A DNA stretch of 64,000 bases from Nocardiopsis sp. NRRL B-16309 (GTDB lineage: Bacteria > Actinomycetota > Actinomycetes > Streptosporangiales > Streptosporangiaceae): positions 53,669-117,668 of the forward strand of contig NZ_LGEC01000038.1 of assembly GCF_001279585.1 (NCBI RefSeq), given 5' to 3'. The notes below the pieces were generated by a model. That model was not told the origin of the DNA, did not search any database, and worked only from the letters and a program-made list of their open reading frames with translations. Positions 35,313 to 44,286 of the stretch are shown piece after piece. The position numbers and the translations under genes are program-made. The stretch's first letter is position 1. Every line of letters starts with the position of its first letter.

Positions 35313-37811
35313 TCACAGCAGGGGCGGGTCGAAGTCGTAGACGAGCCGGTTCCCCTGGAGCGCGGACTGGCTGAGCGGGTGCTCACGGCCCAGGACACGG
35401 GAGAACGCCGGCAGGATGCGGCTGCTCAGCTCATCGGCCTCCTCCGACTCCTCCGCGCGCAGGTCCAGGCACAGGTTGGCCGCGCACGTCAGGGACAGCG
35501 GGTGCTCCTCACCCAGCAGGGCGTGGGTCCGGCGCAGGTTGCCGCGCCCGAGCCGCACCGCGTTCTTGGTCTCGCCCAGCGCCGCGAGGTCGCTGGCCAG
35601 GTTGATGGCCACCCCCAGCGTGTAGTGGTGGTCGCGGCCCAGCCTCTCGTCCAGGGCGGCCAGCGCCGCCTCGTCGATCTCGCGCGCCCGGGCGGGGTTG
35701 CCGAGGATCCGGTGCAGCAGGGCGACGTTGCTGCTGCAGCCGAAGTTGTAGGGGTGCTGGGGGCCGTACACCTTCTCGTAGCGCCGGTAGGTGTCCTCGG
35801 CCAGGGCCATGGCCTCGTTCGGCTCACCGCGCATCCGCAGGACGTTGGCCAGGCACATGGCGGCCGCGATGGTCTCCGGGTGGTTGAGCGTGTACCGGTT
35901 GAGGTAGCGCGAGTGCACGTCCTGGACCAGGTCGAAGGCCTCGTCGATCTCGCCCGCCATCCGCCGGGAGATGGCCAGGGTCAGCTGCACGCTCAGCGTC
36001 CTGGGGTGGTCCCGCTGGATCTTCTCCTGACCGAAGGCCAGGCAGTCCTCTCCCAGGTCGCACGCCTCGGTGTAGTCGCCGGAGAGGCGCACCGCCTGGG
36101 CCATGCCGCTCTGGTAGTTGAGCAGGGTGGCCGGCGGCGTGCCCCCCGGCGAGCGCCGGGCCATCATGTAGGCGCGCTCGTGCAGCCGCCGGGCACCGGC
36201 GAAGTCGCTGGTCAGCATGTAGCTGATGCCGAGGTTGTGGGCCGCGCGCAGGGTGTTGGGCGCCTCGGGCCCCAGGGTCTCCTCGTGCAGGCGCAGGGTC
36301 TCCTCGTCGGTCGCCCTGGCCTCGTGGAAGTCGCCCCGCGCCCGCAGGTCGGCGCCGATGCCCATGTGCAGCGACAGGGTGTCGCTGTGCGTGGGGCCGA
36401 GCACCTCGCGCATCCTCGGCAGCAGCGCCCGGTCCATCTCGCGCACCCTGGGGTACTGGCCCAGGTCGCGCAGGATGTTGGCGTGGGTGCGCTGGGCCTG
36501 AAGCGTGTACGGGTCGTGCGGGCCCGACACCTCCGTCCAGCGCGCGATGAACTCCGCCGCCAGCGTCTGGGCGCTGTCCAGGTCGCCGGCGCCGTGCAGG
36601 TACCGCAGGACGTTGACCACGAACCGGCGGGCGGCGGGCTCGGTGCTCTCGGCGATCCCGGTGCTGCGCAGGTGCGGGAGCAGTTCGGCGTAGCGCTCCT
36701 CGTCCTCGGCCGCGCTCATCAGGGCCCACACCTCCGCGCGGACCGTCTGGTGCTCGTCGGCGGGGATGTCGTCGCGCACCAGGGCCTGGATGAGTCGGTG
36801 GACCTGGATGGTGCGGTTGGCGTCGAGCCGGATCAGGGCGTAGCGGCCCAGTTGCGCGATGGCCCGTCCCAACCGGATCGGGTCGGCCATGAGCTCGGCC
36901 ATCTCCGGGCGGATCCGCCCGGTGTCGGTGGGGAAGAAGATGTCCCGGGGGATGGGCTCGGGGCTGAAGAACGCGCAGCAGCGCAGCAGGTCCATCGCCT
37001 CGGGCAGGTCCTCCTCCAGTTTGGCGACCGACAGCCGCCAGGCCGCGGCCATGGAGGCCGGGTACTCCGGCGGCTTGCCCTCGCCCATCAGGGAGGTGGG
37101 CTGCTCCTTGAGCAGCCTCAGGTACTCCTGCACCGACATCCCGGTCTCGGCCTGGAGCGCGCCCGCCTGCTCCAGGGCCAGGGGCAGGTGCCCGAGGGCG
37201 TCCGCGAGCCTGGCGGCCTGGGCCGTGGTGATGGGGCGGCCGATCCGCCGGCGCAGGAACTCCTCGCTCTCGTGGGGCGTGAACTCCTCCAGGGACACGG
37301 CCTCGGCGACCCCCTGCCACCGGTGGTTGCGGGAGGTGATCAGCACGTGCCCCGGGCCCTGCGGGATGATGTCCTTCAGGTCCTCCGGCTCGTCGGCGTT
37401 GTCGAAGACCAGCAGCCACCGCGAGTACGGTTCGCCCCTGCGCAGGGCGTTCAGGACGCTGCCGGCGGCCTCGTCGATACCGACCTCGTTGGGCCCCGGC
37501 AGGCTCAGGTGCGGCGCCAGGTGGGCCAGCGAGGAGCGGACCAGGCCGGGCTGGTCGGCCATGATCCACCACACCACGTCGTAGTCGCCGCGGTACCGGT
37601 GGGCGTACTCCACGGCGATGAGGGTCTTGCCCACCCCGCCGTAGCCGTGCAGGGCGTGCGGCAGGACGGCCGTCACCGTGCTGTTCAGCGTGGCGTTGAG
37701 CTGTTCCAGGTGGGCGGCGCGCCCGGTGAAGTTCTTGTTGCGCGACGGCACCCTGCCCCAGACCGAGGGGAGCGGACCCAGAGTCGGGTTGGACGGCTTC
37801 GGAAGGGGCAC
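35313..37811 (-). CDS. fxsT: NB-ARC/TPR protein of the FxSxx-COOH system (FxsT)
   Basis: An 832-residue STAND NTPase. P-loop HGYGGVGKT at about 55-63, Walker B WLLVFDNADEPEDL, sensor ITSRNHRW, the plant-like LPLALEQAGAL, and a winged-helix segment to about 400. The remainder is about ten tetratricopeptide repeats with the HP.TL..Q....A hallmark of kinesin-light-chain-type TPRs. The family is named for its constant presence in FxSxx-COOH loci. It is likely an NTP-driven switch that senses or is activated by the modified peptide. GTG start with AGGAGG seven bases upstream. It is transcribed opposite to fxsB and fxsA and ends 188 bases from the HExxH gene. Confidence 0.9.
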   Translation of the reverse strand: MPLPKPSNPTLGPLPSVWGRVPSRNKNFTGRAAHLEQLNATLNSTVTAVLPHALHGYGGVGKTLIAVEYAHRYRGDYDVVWWIMADQPGLVRSSLAHLAPHLSLPGPNEVGIDEAAGSVLNALRRGEPYSRWLLVFDNADEPEDLKDIIPQGPGHVLITSRNHRWQGVAEAVSLEEFTPHESEEFLRRRIGRPITTAQAARLADALGHLPLALEQAGALQAETGMSVQEYLRLLKEQPTSLMGEGKPPEYPASMAAAWRLSVAKLEEDLPEAMDLLRCCAFFSPEPIPRDIFFPTDTGRIRPEMAELMADPIRLGRAIAQLGRYALIRLDANRTIQVHRLIQALVRDDIPADEHQTVRAEVWALMSAAEDEERYAELLPHLRSTGIAESTEPAARRFVVNVLRYLHGAGDLDSAQTLAAEFIARWTEVSGPHDPYTLQAQRTHANILRDLGQYPRVREMDRALLPRMREVLGPTHSDTLSLHMGIGADLRARGDFHEARATDEETLRLHEETLGPEAPNTLRAAHNLGISYMLTSDFAGARRLHERAYMMARRSPGGTPPATLLNYQSGMAQAVRLSGDYTEACDLGEDCLAFGQEKIQRDHPRTLSVQLTLAISRRMAGEIDEAFDLVQDVHSRYLNRYTLNHPETIAAAMCLANVLRMRGEPNEAMALAEDTYRRYEKVYGPQHPYNFGCSSNVALLHRILGNPARAREIDEAALAALDERLGRDHHYTLGVAINLASDLAALGETKNAVRLGRGNLRRTHALLGEEHPLSLTCAANLCLDLRAEESEEADELSSRILPAFSRVLGREHPLSQSALQGNRLVYDFDPPLL

Positions 37812-38066
37812 GCTATTCCTCCTGTTTCACACTGTCCCCACCAGCTCCATTTTTTCCGAGCTGTGAGGAGCGTGTCGAGGTCTCCGTTGATTCTCGGTCT
37901 GCGGACGGTCGAGGGATATTCAGGGTAGGTGATCATGGTTAGCGGAGGACAGGCGTGGTAAGAACTTTTCAGGATGGCCGCCGCGAATGCGAACGGCGCG
38001 GAGATCCGCTTCACGACCGCTCTCCAGGTGTTGGACGGGCGGACCGGAGAGAGAGGACGGACGATC

Positions 38067-38231
38067 GTGCGAGAAGGCGTCGGTGACACGCTGTTGGTGG
38101 AGGTCGCGGGCCTTTCCCTGAAGCAGCTCCAGGGCCTGGGCGAGTCCGCCATCGAGGTGACGCTGCGCGACATCCTCGACCCCGCGAACGCCGACATGGA
38201 GTTCCTGGCCGACTTCGACAGCGGATACTGA
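38067..38231 (+). CDS. fxsA: FxSxx-COOH RiPP precursor peptide (FxsA)
   Basis: A short precursor of about 54 residues. The segment VEVAGLSLKQLQGLGESAIEV-like (shortened here: AGLSLKQLQGLGES) matches the leader of FxsA-type peptides, and the protein ends F-L-A-D-F-D-S-G-Y, so the last five residues are F-D-S-G-Y and fit F-x-S-x-x-COOH exactly. FxsB would join Phe and Ser into a three-residue cyclophane. I prefer the GTG at 38067, which gives the family's usual length; an in-frame ATG at 37974 would give 85 residues. The gene diverges from fxsT and precedes the NTPase gene; a hairpin follows the stop. Confidence 0.82.
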   Translation: MREGVGDTLLVEVAGLSLKQLQGLGESAIEVTLRDILDPANADMEFLADFDSGY

Positions 38232-38239
38232 CCGATCGT

Positions 38240-38257
38240 GGAACCGGCGGCGGTTCC
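38240..38257 (+). terminator. Short hairpin after fxsA
   Basis: GGAACCG and CGGTTCC pair around a GCGG loop nine bases after the fxsA stop. It may act as an attenuator, giving more precursor than the downstream NTPase. Confidence 0.5.
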
Positions 38258-38421
38258 GGTCCCGTCCGGCCTCCGTCGGCTTCACCCGGAAACGACAGGT
38301 CACTGGCGACAGGGCTAGAGAAGTGTGGTGACCGCTCGCGGCCCCCGGTTTTTCGTGGCACCATGGGCACCATTGTTTCGCGTCGGTACTGCCACCATTC
38401 TCGCTGGCCGGGAGCTGTTTC

Positions 38422-40068
38422 ATGTTACGAATCTCGGACGGGCGCGTTTCTCCCGGCAACCCCTTCGTGGGCGCTCGTCCCTTCGGTGAACGCGACCGCC
38501 ACCTGTTCTTCGGCCGCACCGAGGAGACCGGGGCCCTGCTCAGGGCGTGGCGCGGCTCACGCCTGACGGTCCTGCACGGCGAGTGCGGGGTCGGCAAGAG
38601 CTCCCTGCTCCGGGCCGCCCTGGTCCCCGCGCTCACCGACCTGGGCGCCCGCGTCCTGCCCGTGGGCACCCTGTGCTTCGACCCCGCCTTCCCCTCCGCG
38701 GTCCTGCCCGAGCAGAACCCCTACACCCGCGCGCTGGTCGCCGCCTGGGACCCCGTCGCCTTCCCCAGCCACAGCCCCGGGACGTCGATCGCCGACTTCC
38801 TGCGCTCCCGCGCCCCGACCGACCGCCGCGGAGGGCCCCGGCCCCTGTTCGCCGCCCTGGACCAGACCGAGACGCTCATGCGGGGGGACCGGCCCGGCCG
38901 CCGGCGGTTCATGGAGGAACTCCTGTCCGCCGCCGAGACCGCGCCCGGACTGCGCCTCCTGGTCACCACGCGCACCGACCACCTCGACGGGCTGCGCCGC
39001 CTCATCGACAAGTACGAACTGGACCACGTCGAGGTCCCCCTGCGACCGCTGGACCCCGACGCCGCGGCCGAGGCCGCCCGCGGCACCCTGGCCGTCGCCG
39101 GGACGCGCTACGGGCCCGGCGCGGCCGACCGGCTGGTCCGGGCCGCGCTCGCCCCCGACCCGGCGGGGGACCCCGCCGCCGGGCCCGAGGGCGGTGTCGA
39201 CCCCGCCCTGTTCCAGGTCCTCGGACGGATCCTGTGCGAGCACGGGCCCGGCGGAGCCGAGGAGTTCGATGTCGACGCACCGCTGTCCGCCTTCCTCGTC
39301 CGGGTGGTGCACGAGGTCGCGGCCGAGCACCTGGTGCCGCCCGACGTCCCCCACGCCTGGCTCCGCCGTGTGGTCGTGGCGGGCGACGAGGGCGTGGACG
39401 TGCCCGACCGCGCCCACCGCGGCGAGGCCCTCACCCGCGGCCTGGCCCACAGCCTCCAGGACCGGCACCTGGTGACCGCCGGGGGCGACGGCTACGTGCT
39501 GCGCCACCCGCGTCTGGCCCGGCCGCTGATGGCGCTGTTCTCCCAGGCCGGACAGGCGATGCCGCCGTGGTCCCTCGACGAACTGCTGGGGCTCGCGCGC
39601 CGGGCGTACACCCGCGGCGAGCACGGCCTGGCACGGGAGCACACCCGGCGGGCCCTGCGCTCCGGGCCGCGCGCGTCCCCCCGGACCCGGGCGCTGCTGA
39701 CCTCGCTCCTGGGCGACCTGGCCTTCGGCCGCGGCGACCACGAGGCGGCGGCCGGACACTACGCCGAGGCCGCCGTCCTGTTCGAGACCCAAGGGGACGG
39801 CGCCGCCGTCGCCCGTGCCCTGGTCGCCCAGGCCCGCAGCCACCTCGGCGCGGGCCACCGGTCGCAGGCCCTGGGCGGCCTGACCGCGGCCGCCAACCGG
39901 GTGCACGGCGACCCGAGCCTGAGCACCGGGATCGGACAGGCCCTCTGGCGGGCCGGGCAGGGCGCGCTGGCCCGCGAGGTGCTGGACGGGGTGTTCGTCG
40001 GCGCGGGTGCCACGAGCGAGGCCAGACGCACGCGCGCCGAGGTGATCGCGGCGAACGGAAGGGGTTGA
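38422..40068 (+). CDS. nSTAND1-type NTPase with C-terminal TPR-like repeats
   Basis: A 548-residue NTPase. The NPFVGARPFGERDRHLFFGR start and P-loop GECGVGKSSLL (about 53-63) are hallmarks of the nSTAND1 group; LFAALDQTETL is the Walker B region and LVTTRTDHLDGL the sensor. The central part is helical and the last 170 residues form TPR-like pairs (TRALLTSLLGDLAFGRGDHEAAAGHYAEA). No effector domain is fused. Members of this group serve as switches in actinobacterial signalling and conflict systems. It lies 190 bases after fxsA and nine bases before the membrane/coiled-coil gene, so these three probably form one unit. Confidence 0.82.
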   Translation: MLRISDGRVSPGNPFVGARPFGERDRHLFFGRTEETGALLRAWRGSRLTVLHGECGVGKSSLLRAALVPALTDLGARVLPVGTLCFDPAFPSAVLPEQNPYTRALVAAWDPVAFPSHSPGTSIADFLRSRAPTDRRGGPRPLFAALDQTETLMRGDRPGRRRFMEELLSAAETAPGLRLLVTTRTDHLDGLRRLIDKYELDHVEVPLRPLDPDAAAEAARGTLAVAGTRYGPGAADRLVRAALAPDPAGDPAAGPEGGVDPALFQVLGRILCEHGPGGAEEFDVDAPLSAFLVRVVHEVAAEHLVPPDVPHAWLRRVVVAGDEGVDVPDRAHRGEALTRGLAHSLQDRHLVTAGGDGYVLRHPRLARPLMALFSQAGQAMPPWSLDELLGLARRAYTRGEHGLAREHTRRALRSGPRASPRTRALLTSLLGDLAFGRGDHEAAAGHYAEAAVLFETQGDGAAVARALVAQARSHLGAGHRSQALGGLTAAANRVHGDPSLSTGIGQALWRAGQGALAREVLDGVFVGAGATSEARRTRAEVIAANGRG

Positions 40069-40077
40069 GGGCCGCTG

Positions 40078-40674
40078 ATGGAGGTCGTACTGGTCGCGCT
40101 GGTGACCGGAGTGAGCGCCTTGGGCGCCAGTTTCCTGACCGGGTTCTGGACCTACCGGACCGCGCAGTGGCGGGGCCGGCACGAGCAGCGGTTGGAGGAG
40201 GACCGCCGCCGGTTCGCGCAGGACGAGGAGTTCACCCGCCAGGTGCGCGACCGCTTCGAGCAGGCGGGCCGGTCCGTGCTCCAGTTGGGCGTGACCGTCC
40301 GCGTCCTCGCGCACGTGCGCGCCTCGGGGGCGCACGGCGGTGCCGACGCCGAACTGGCCGTGCTGCTGCGCCAGGCCCGCCAGGACGCGGTGGAGGCGGG
40401 CGTGGCCGTCGAACGCCTGCGCGGGGTGGTCCGGCCGCAGGACCGCGAGCTGGTCGAGGACCTGCGCGAGGCCACCGACCGCGCGTTCATTCACGGCCAG
40501 ACGGCCACAGGTCCCGAGGCGGAGGCGGCGCGGGTGCAGCGGGAGCTGGACTCCCGGCTCCGGCAGATCGAGGAGACCCTGTTCCCCGTCCTGGCGGTGT
40601 CGTGGGACGAGCAGGGCGGCGGGGCCGTCGAAGCCGTCGACGGAGCGACCCCGGAACGAGCGTCGCCGCCGTGA
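40078..40674 (+). CDS. Membrane-anchored coiled-coil protein
   Basis: A 198-residue protein of no named family. A single N-terminal membrane helix (VVLVALVTGVSALGASFLTGFW) is followed by a long charged helix (RTAQWRGRHEQRLEEDRRRFAQDEEFTRQVRDRFEQ) with heptad-like spacing, then more helix and a short Gly/Ala tail. It follows the NTPase stop by nine bases and is surely cotranscribed. It may tether the NTPase or be its membrane-acting partner; this is inference from position. The last 188 bases overlap the antisense end of the transporter gene. Confidence 0.72.
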   Translation: MEVVLVALVTGVSALGASFLTGFWTYRTAQWRGRHEQRLEEDRRRFAQDEEFTRQVRDRFEQAGRSVLQLGVTVRVLAHVRASGAHGGADAELAVLLRQARQDAVEAGVAVERLRGVVRPQDRELVEDLREATDRAFIHGQTATGPEAEAARVQRELDSRLRQIEETLFPVLAVSWDEQGGGAVEAVDGATPERASPP

Positions 40675-41872
40675 ACACCGCCGCCAGCACGGCGATGACC
40701 GCGGTCACGGCCAGCGTCGTCGCGCGGATGCCGACGCCCTCCAGCAGGTAGCCGCCCGCCAGGACCCCGACGGGCAGCGCCCCGCCGCTGAAGAAGCGCA
40801 GGGTGCCGGTCACCCGGCCCAGCAGCTCGGGCGGCAGGTGCGTGGTGTGGTAGGTCAGCACGGTCACGTTCAGATGGGCGCCCACGAAGCCCACTCCGCT
40901 CCACGTCACGGGCAGGAGCACCAGGAGCCAGGCCACGTCGGCGTGGTCGGCGAAGGCCAACAGGGCGGTGACGCCCGTCCACGCCCACAGGCACAGGGTG
41001 ACCATCGTGCCGGGCCGGTTGCGGCTCACCAGCAGCGGAGCGAGGGCGGAGCCGAGCAGGCCGCCCGCCCCGCTGGCGGCCAGGACCACCCCGAGCAGGA
41101 AGGTCGACAGGCCCTCCTGGGTGCCCAGGGTGAGGATCACCAGCCAGATCATCTGGAAGAGGGCGTTGGTGACCGTGGCCGCCACCGTCGTCAGCAGCAG
41201 GAAGCGGTCGCGTCCCAGGTGGCCGAACCCCCGGGACAGGTCGGTGAGCAGCCGGACCCCCGTGGCGGCCGGGCGCGCGGGCCGGATCCGGGGCAGGCGC
41301 AGGGCCAGCCACAGCGACGCCGCCGAGAGCACGGCGTCGCACAGCGCGGGCAGGCCGCCCGCCACCGCGAACAGGCCGCCGCCCAGCGGGCGCCCCGCGA
41401 GCTGGGTGGCGTGCGTGCGGGCCTCGTTCTTGGCCGCCGCGCCCGTCAGTTCGCCGCGGGGCACGAGGTAGGGCACGGCCGTGGTGGCGGCGGTGGAGTG
41501 GCAGGTGGCGCACACGCTGTGGACGGCCGCGGCGACGCCGAGCAGGGCCACGGGGGCGTCCAGGAGCAGCACGGGGCCCACCAGACCAACGACGCACACG
41601 ATGCGCACCACGTGGCCGGCGACCATGACGGCTCGGGGGTCGCGGCGGTCGACCAGCACGCCGATCGGGATGTGCAGCAGGGTGCGCGGCACCATGCCCA
41701 TGGCGGCGATCCACCCCGCGGTGACCGGCGAGCCGGTCTGGTGCAGGGCCAGGAGCGGGAACGCCAGGCCGAGGGTGACGTAGCCGAGGCCGGACAGGGC
41801 GCTGCCGGCCCACAGCAGGCCGAAGTCGCGCCGCCAGGGCCGAGCGGCCTGCCGCGCGGTACCGTTCACCAC
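40487..41872 (-). CDS. MFS transporter
   Basis: About 461 residues with twelve predicted membrane helices in two halves (first: FGLLWAGSALSGLGYVTLGLAFPLLAL; loop GVLVDRRDPRAVMVAG is the typical MFS loop 2-3 motif). It resembles drug-efflux MFS proteins of the enterobactin-exporter type. A basic Pro/Arg-rich tail of about 55 residues extends it over the end of the convergent coiled-coil gene. Substrate unknown. The start is uncertain: two consecutive GTG codons at 41872 and 41869 lack a good ribosome site. Confidence 0.85.
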   Translation of the reverse strand: MVNGTARQAARPWRRDFGLLWAGSALSGLGYVTLGLAFPLLALHQTGSPVTAGWIAAMGMVPRTLLHIPIGVLVDRRDPRAVMVAGHVVRIVCVVGLVGPVLLLDAPVALLGVAAAVHSVCATCHSTAATTAVPYLVPRGELTGAAAKNEARTHATQLAGRPLGGGLFAVAGGLPALCDAVLSAASLWLALRLPRIRPARPAATGVRLLTDLSRGFGHLGRDRFLLLTTVAATVTNALFQMIWLVILTLGTQEGLSTFLLGVVLAASGAGGLLGSALAPLLVSRNRPGTMVTLCLWAWTGVTALLAFADHADVAWLLVLLPVTWSGVGFVGAHLNVTVLTYHTTHLPPELLGRVTGTLRFFSGGALPVGVLAGGYLLEGVGIRATTLAVTAVIAVLAAVFTAATLVPGSLRRRLRRPRRPARPTTPPGRGTGSPRSAGAGSPAPAAPAPPPPRDLWPSGRE

Positions 41873-42187
41873 CGCGAACGGGAGGGGCGGGAACGGCGGT
41901 GCTCCTCGGGGTGCGTCACGGGCTCTGGTTCTCGCTCCGGCCGTCGGGTGATCAGAGAAGGGCCCGATGCGCGGGGCGGCGTGGATGCGGTGCCGTGCCC
42001 CGCGAGTGCCGGTGTGGTGGTCCCATGGCCGCGGTGGCTCCGCCAGGCGGGTCACGCCTGGCGCGAGCGGGCAGGGCACATGCTATCGGTTGTGGAACGG
42101 CGGCCGTACGCCCGAATTCCGGGCGGGTCCGGGGCATACGCCAGCAAAAGGTGTGTCTTGCGCGGCGGTTTGTTCCTCCGTGTCGCG
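41873..42187. other. Intergenic stretch, no gene seen
   Basis: Upstream of the MFS gene and downstream of the HD-kinase gene. No convincing promoter, hairpin or reading frame is recognised. Confidence 0.5.
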
Positions 42188-43301
42188 CTATGAGCCGTTC
42201 GTCGCGATGCGCGTCAGCGTGTGGGCCTCGGTCGGATCGGCGCACTCCCAGCGCCGGACCATGCGCTCGACCACGGCCGCCGGGACGGGGTTCTCCCGCC
42301 GGTCCAGCCGCGCGCGCAGTACGTCGGGCGGGGACTCCAGGGCGACGATCTCCACCCGGGCGCGGTAGGCGGCGGTCAGGTCCACGCACTGGGAGCGCAG
42401 CGAGCGCGAGACGTTCGTGGCGTTCCACACGAACGACCGCCCCGCCCGCAGGTGCTCACGGGCCCGCGCGAACGCGGCCGCGGCGACCGGCCGCTGGTCG
42501 GCGGTCGGCCGCACGCCCAGTTCGGCGCGCAGCGCGTCCAGGCTCACCACCGGCGTCCCGCCGCGGTGGCGGCCGATCCAGGTGTCCTTGCCCGCGCCCG
42601 GCAGCCCCGACATGACCGTCACCGTCCCCCGGGTGTCGTCGTAGGCGGCGTAGTCGGGGTCGCGGTCGGGCGTGCGGAACCACTGGAAGCGGGCGTGGTC
42701 GGAGGGGAAGTCGCGCGGCCCCTCCAGGCAGCGCTGCTCGGCGCAGTACTCCTCGTAGAGCGCGACGTTCTCCAGCACCTCGGCGGTGTCCCCGCAGTGC
42801 CTGCCCAGGATGTCGGCGGTGGCCAGCAGCACCAGGTCGTCGTTGCGTGCCAACAGGCTCACCCGGAACGCGATCTGGCGCAGGTCCGGGCGCTCCAGCG
42901 CCCAGAACGGCACCTGGTGGTGGCGGACCAGGGCGGCCACGTGCTCCCGCCACTCCACGGGGGCGCCCGCCCGCCACAGCAACCGCCGGGCCAGCAGGTC
43001 GCCGCGCCGGGAGTGGCCGTGCGCGGTCACCCGCCCGTCCTCGTCACGGCGGGTGCACTGGGGTTTGGCGGAGTCGTGCAGGAGCACGGCCGCGAAGAGC
43101 CGCACGCGCTCGGCCTCGGGCCGGTTCCGCCACCCGGGCAGGCCGGCCAGTGCCTCGCACGCCATCCGGGTGTGCGTCTCCACGTCGCCCTCGGCGTGGT
43201 GCACGGGGTCCTGCTCCACCCCGGCCAGGTCGCGCACCCAGGCGAACGCCTCCCGGACCCGGGCCCAGTCCAGGTCCCAGGCCGGCGGCGCCGGGCACAG
43301 C

Positions 43302-43318
<17 letters not shown>
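42188..43318 (-). CDS. HD phosphohydrolase fused to a polynucleotide-kinase-like domain
   Basis: A 376-residue two-domain protein. Residues about 35-180 form an HD domain (HHAEGDVETHTRM, then AVLLHDSAKP with the HD pair at 81-82, and VRHHQVPFW). Residues about 230-370 form a P-loop kinase: VTVMSGLPGAGKDTW, SLDALRAELG, and WNATNVSRSLRSQ, as in T4 Pnkp-type kinases. It could trim or dephosphorylate a 3' or cyclic phosphate end and phosphorylate a 5' OH. Its start overlaps the RNA ligase stop by 17 bases, so the pair is probably an RNA end-healing and sealing unit. The chemistry of the HD domain is inferred. Confidence 0.85.
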
Positions 43319-44090
<772 letters not shown>

Positions 44091-44286
44091 GCCCCTGGTT
44101 GTACACACCCGCGCGGTGCCGCGGCCACTGGTTTTCCGGCGCTGCGGAAAGGACGCCGGTGACGGGGCCCCACGGGGGAATCCGCGCCGCGGGTGCGCGG
44201 GCCGTCCGCGCGCGGACGGGCCGTCCGCCGTCCCGGTCGCCGCCCGGGGCCCGAACGTGTGGCCCAGGCGCGTGTCCGGGGCCGGC

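Noticed and set aside
35148..37928. A 926-codon plus-strand frame opposite the NB-ARC/TPR gene
   Set aside because: The minus strand has P-loop, Walker B and TPR motifs in order and a good ribosome site; the plus-strand translation is biased and meaningless.
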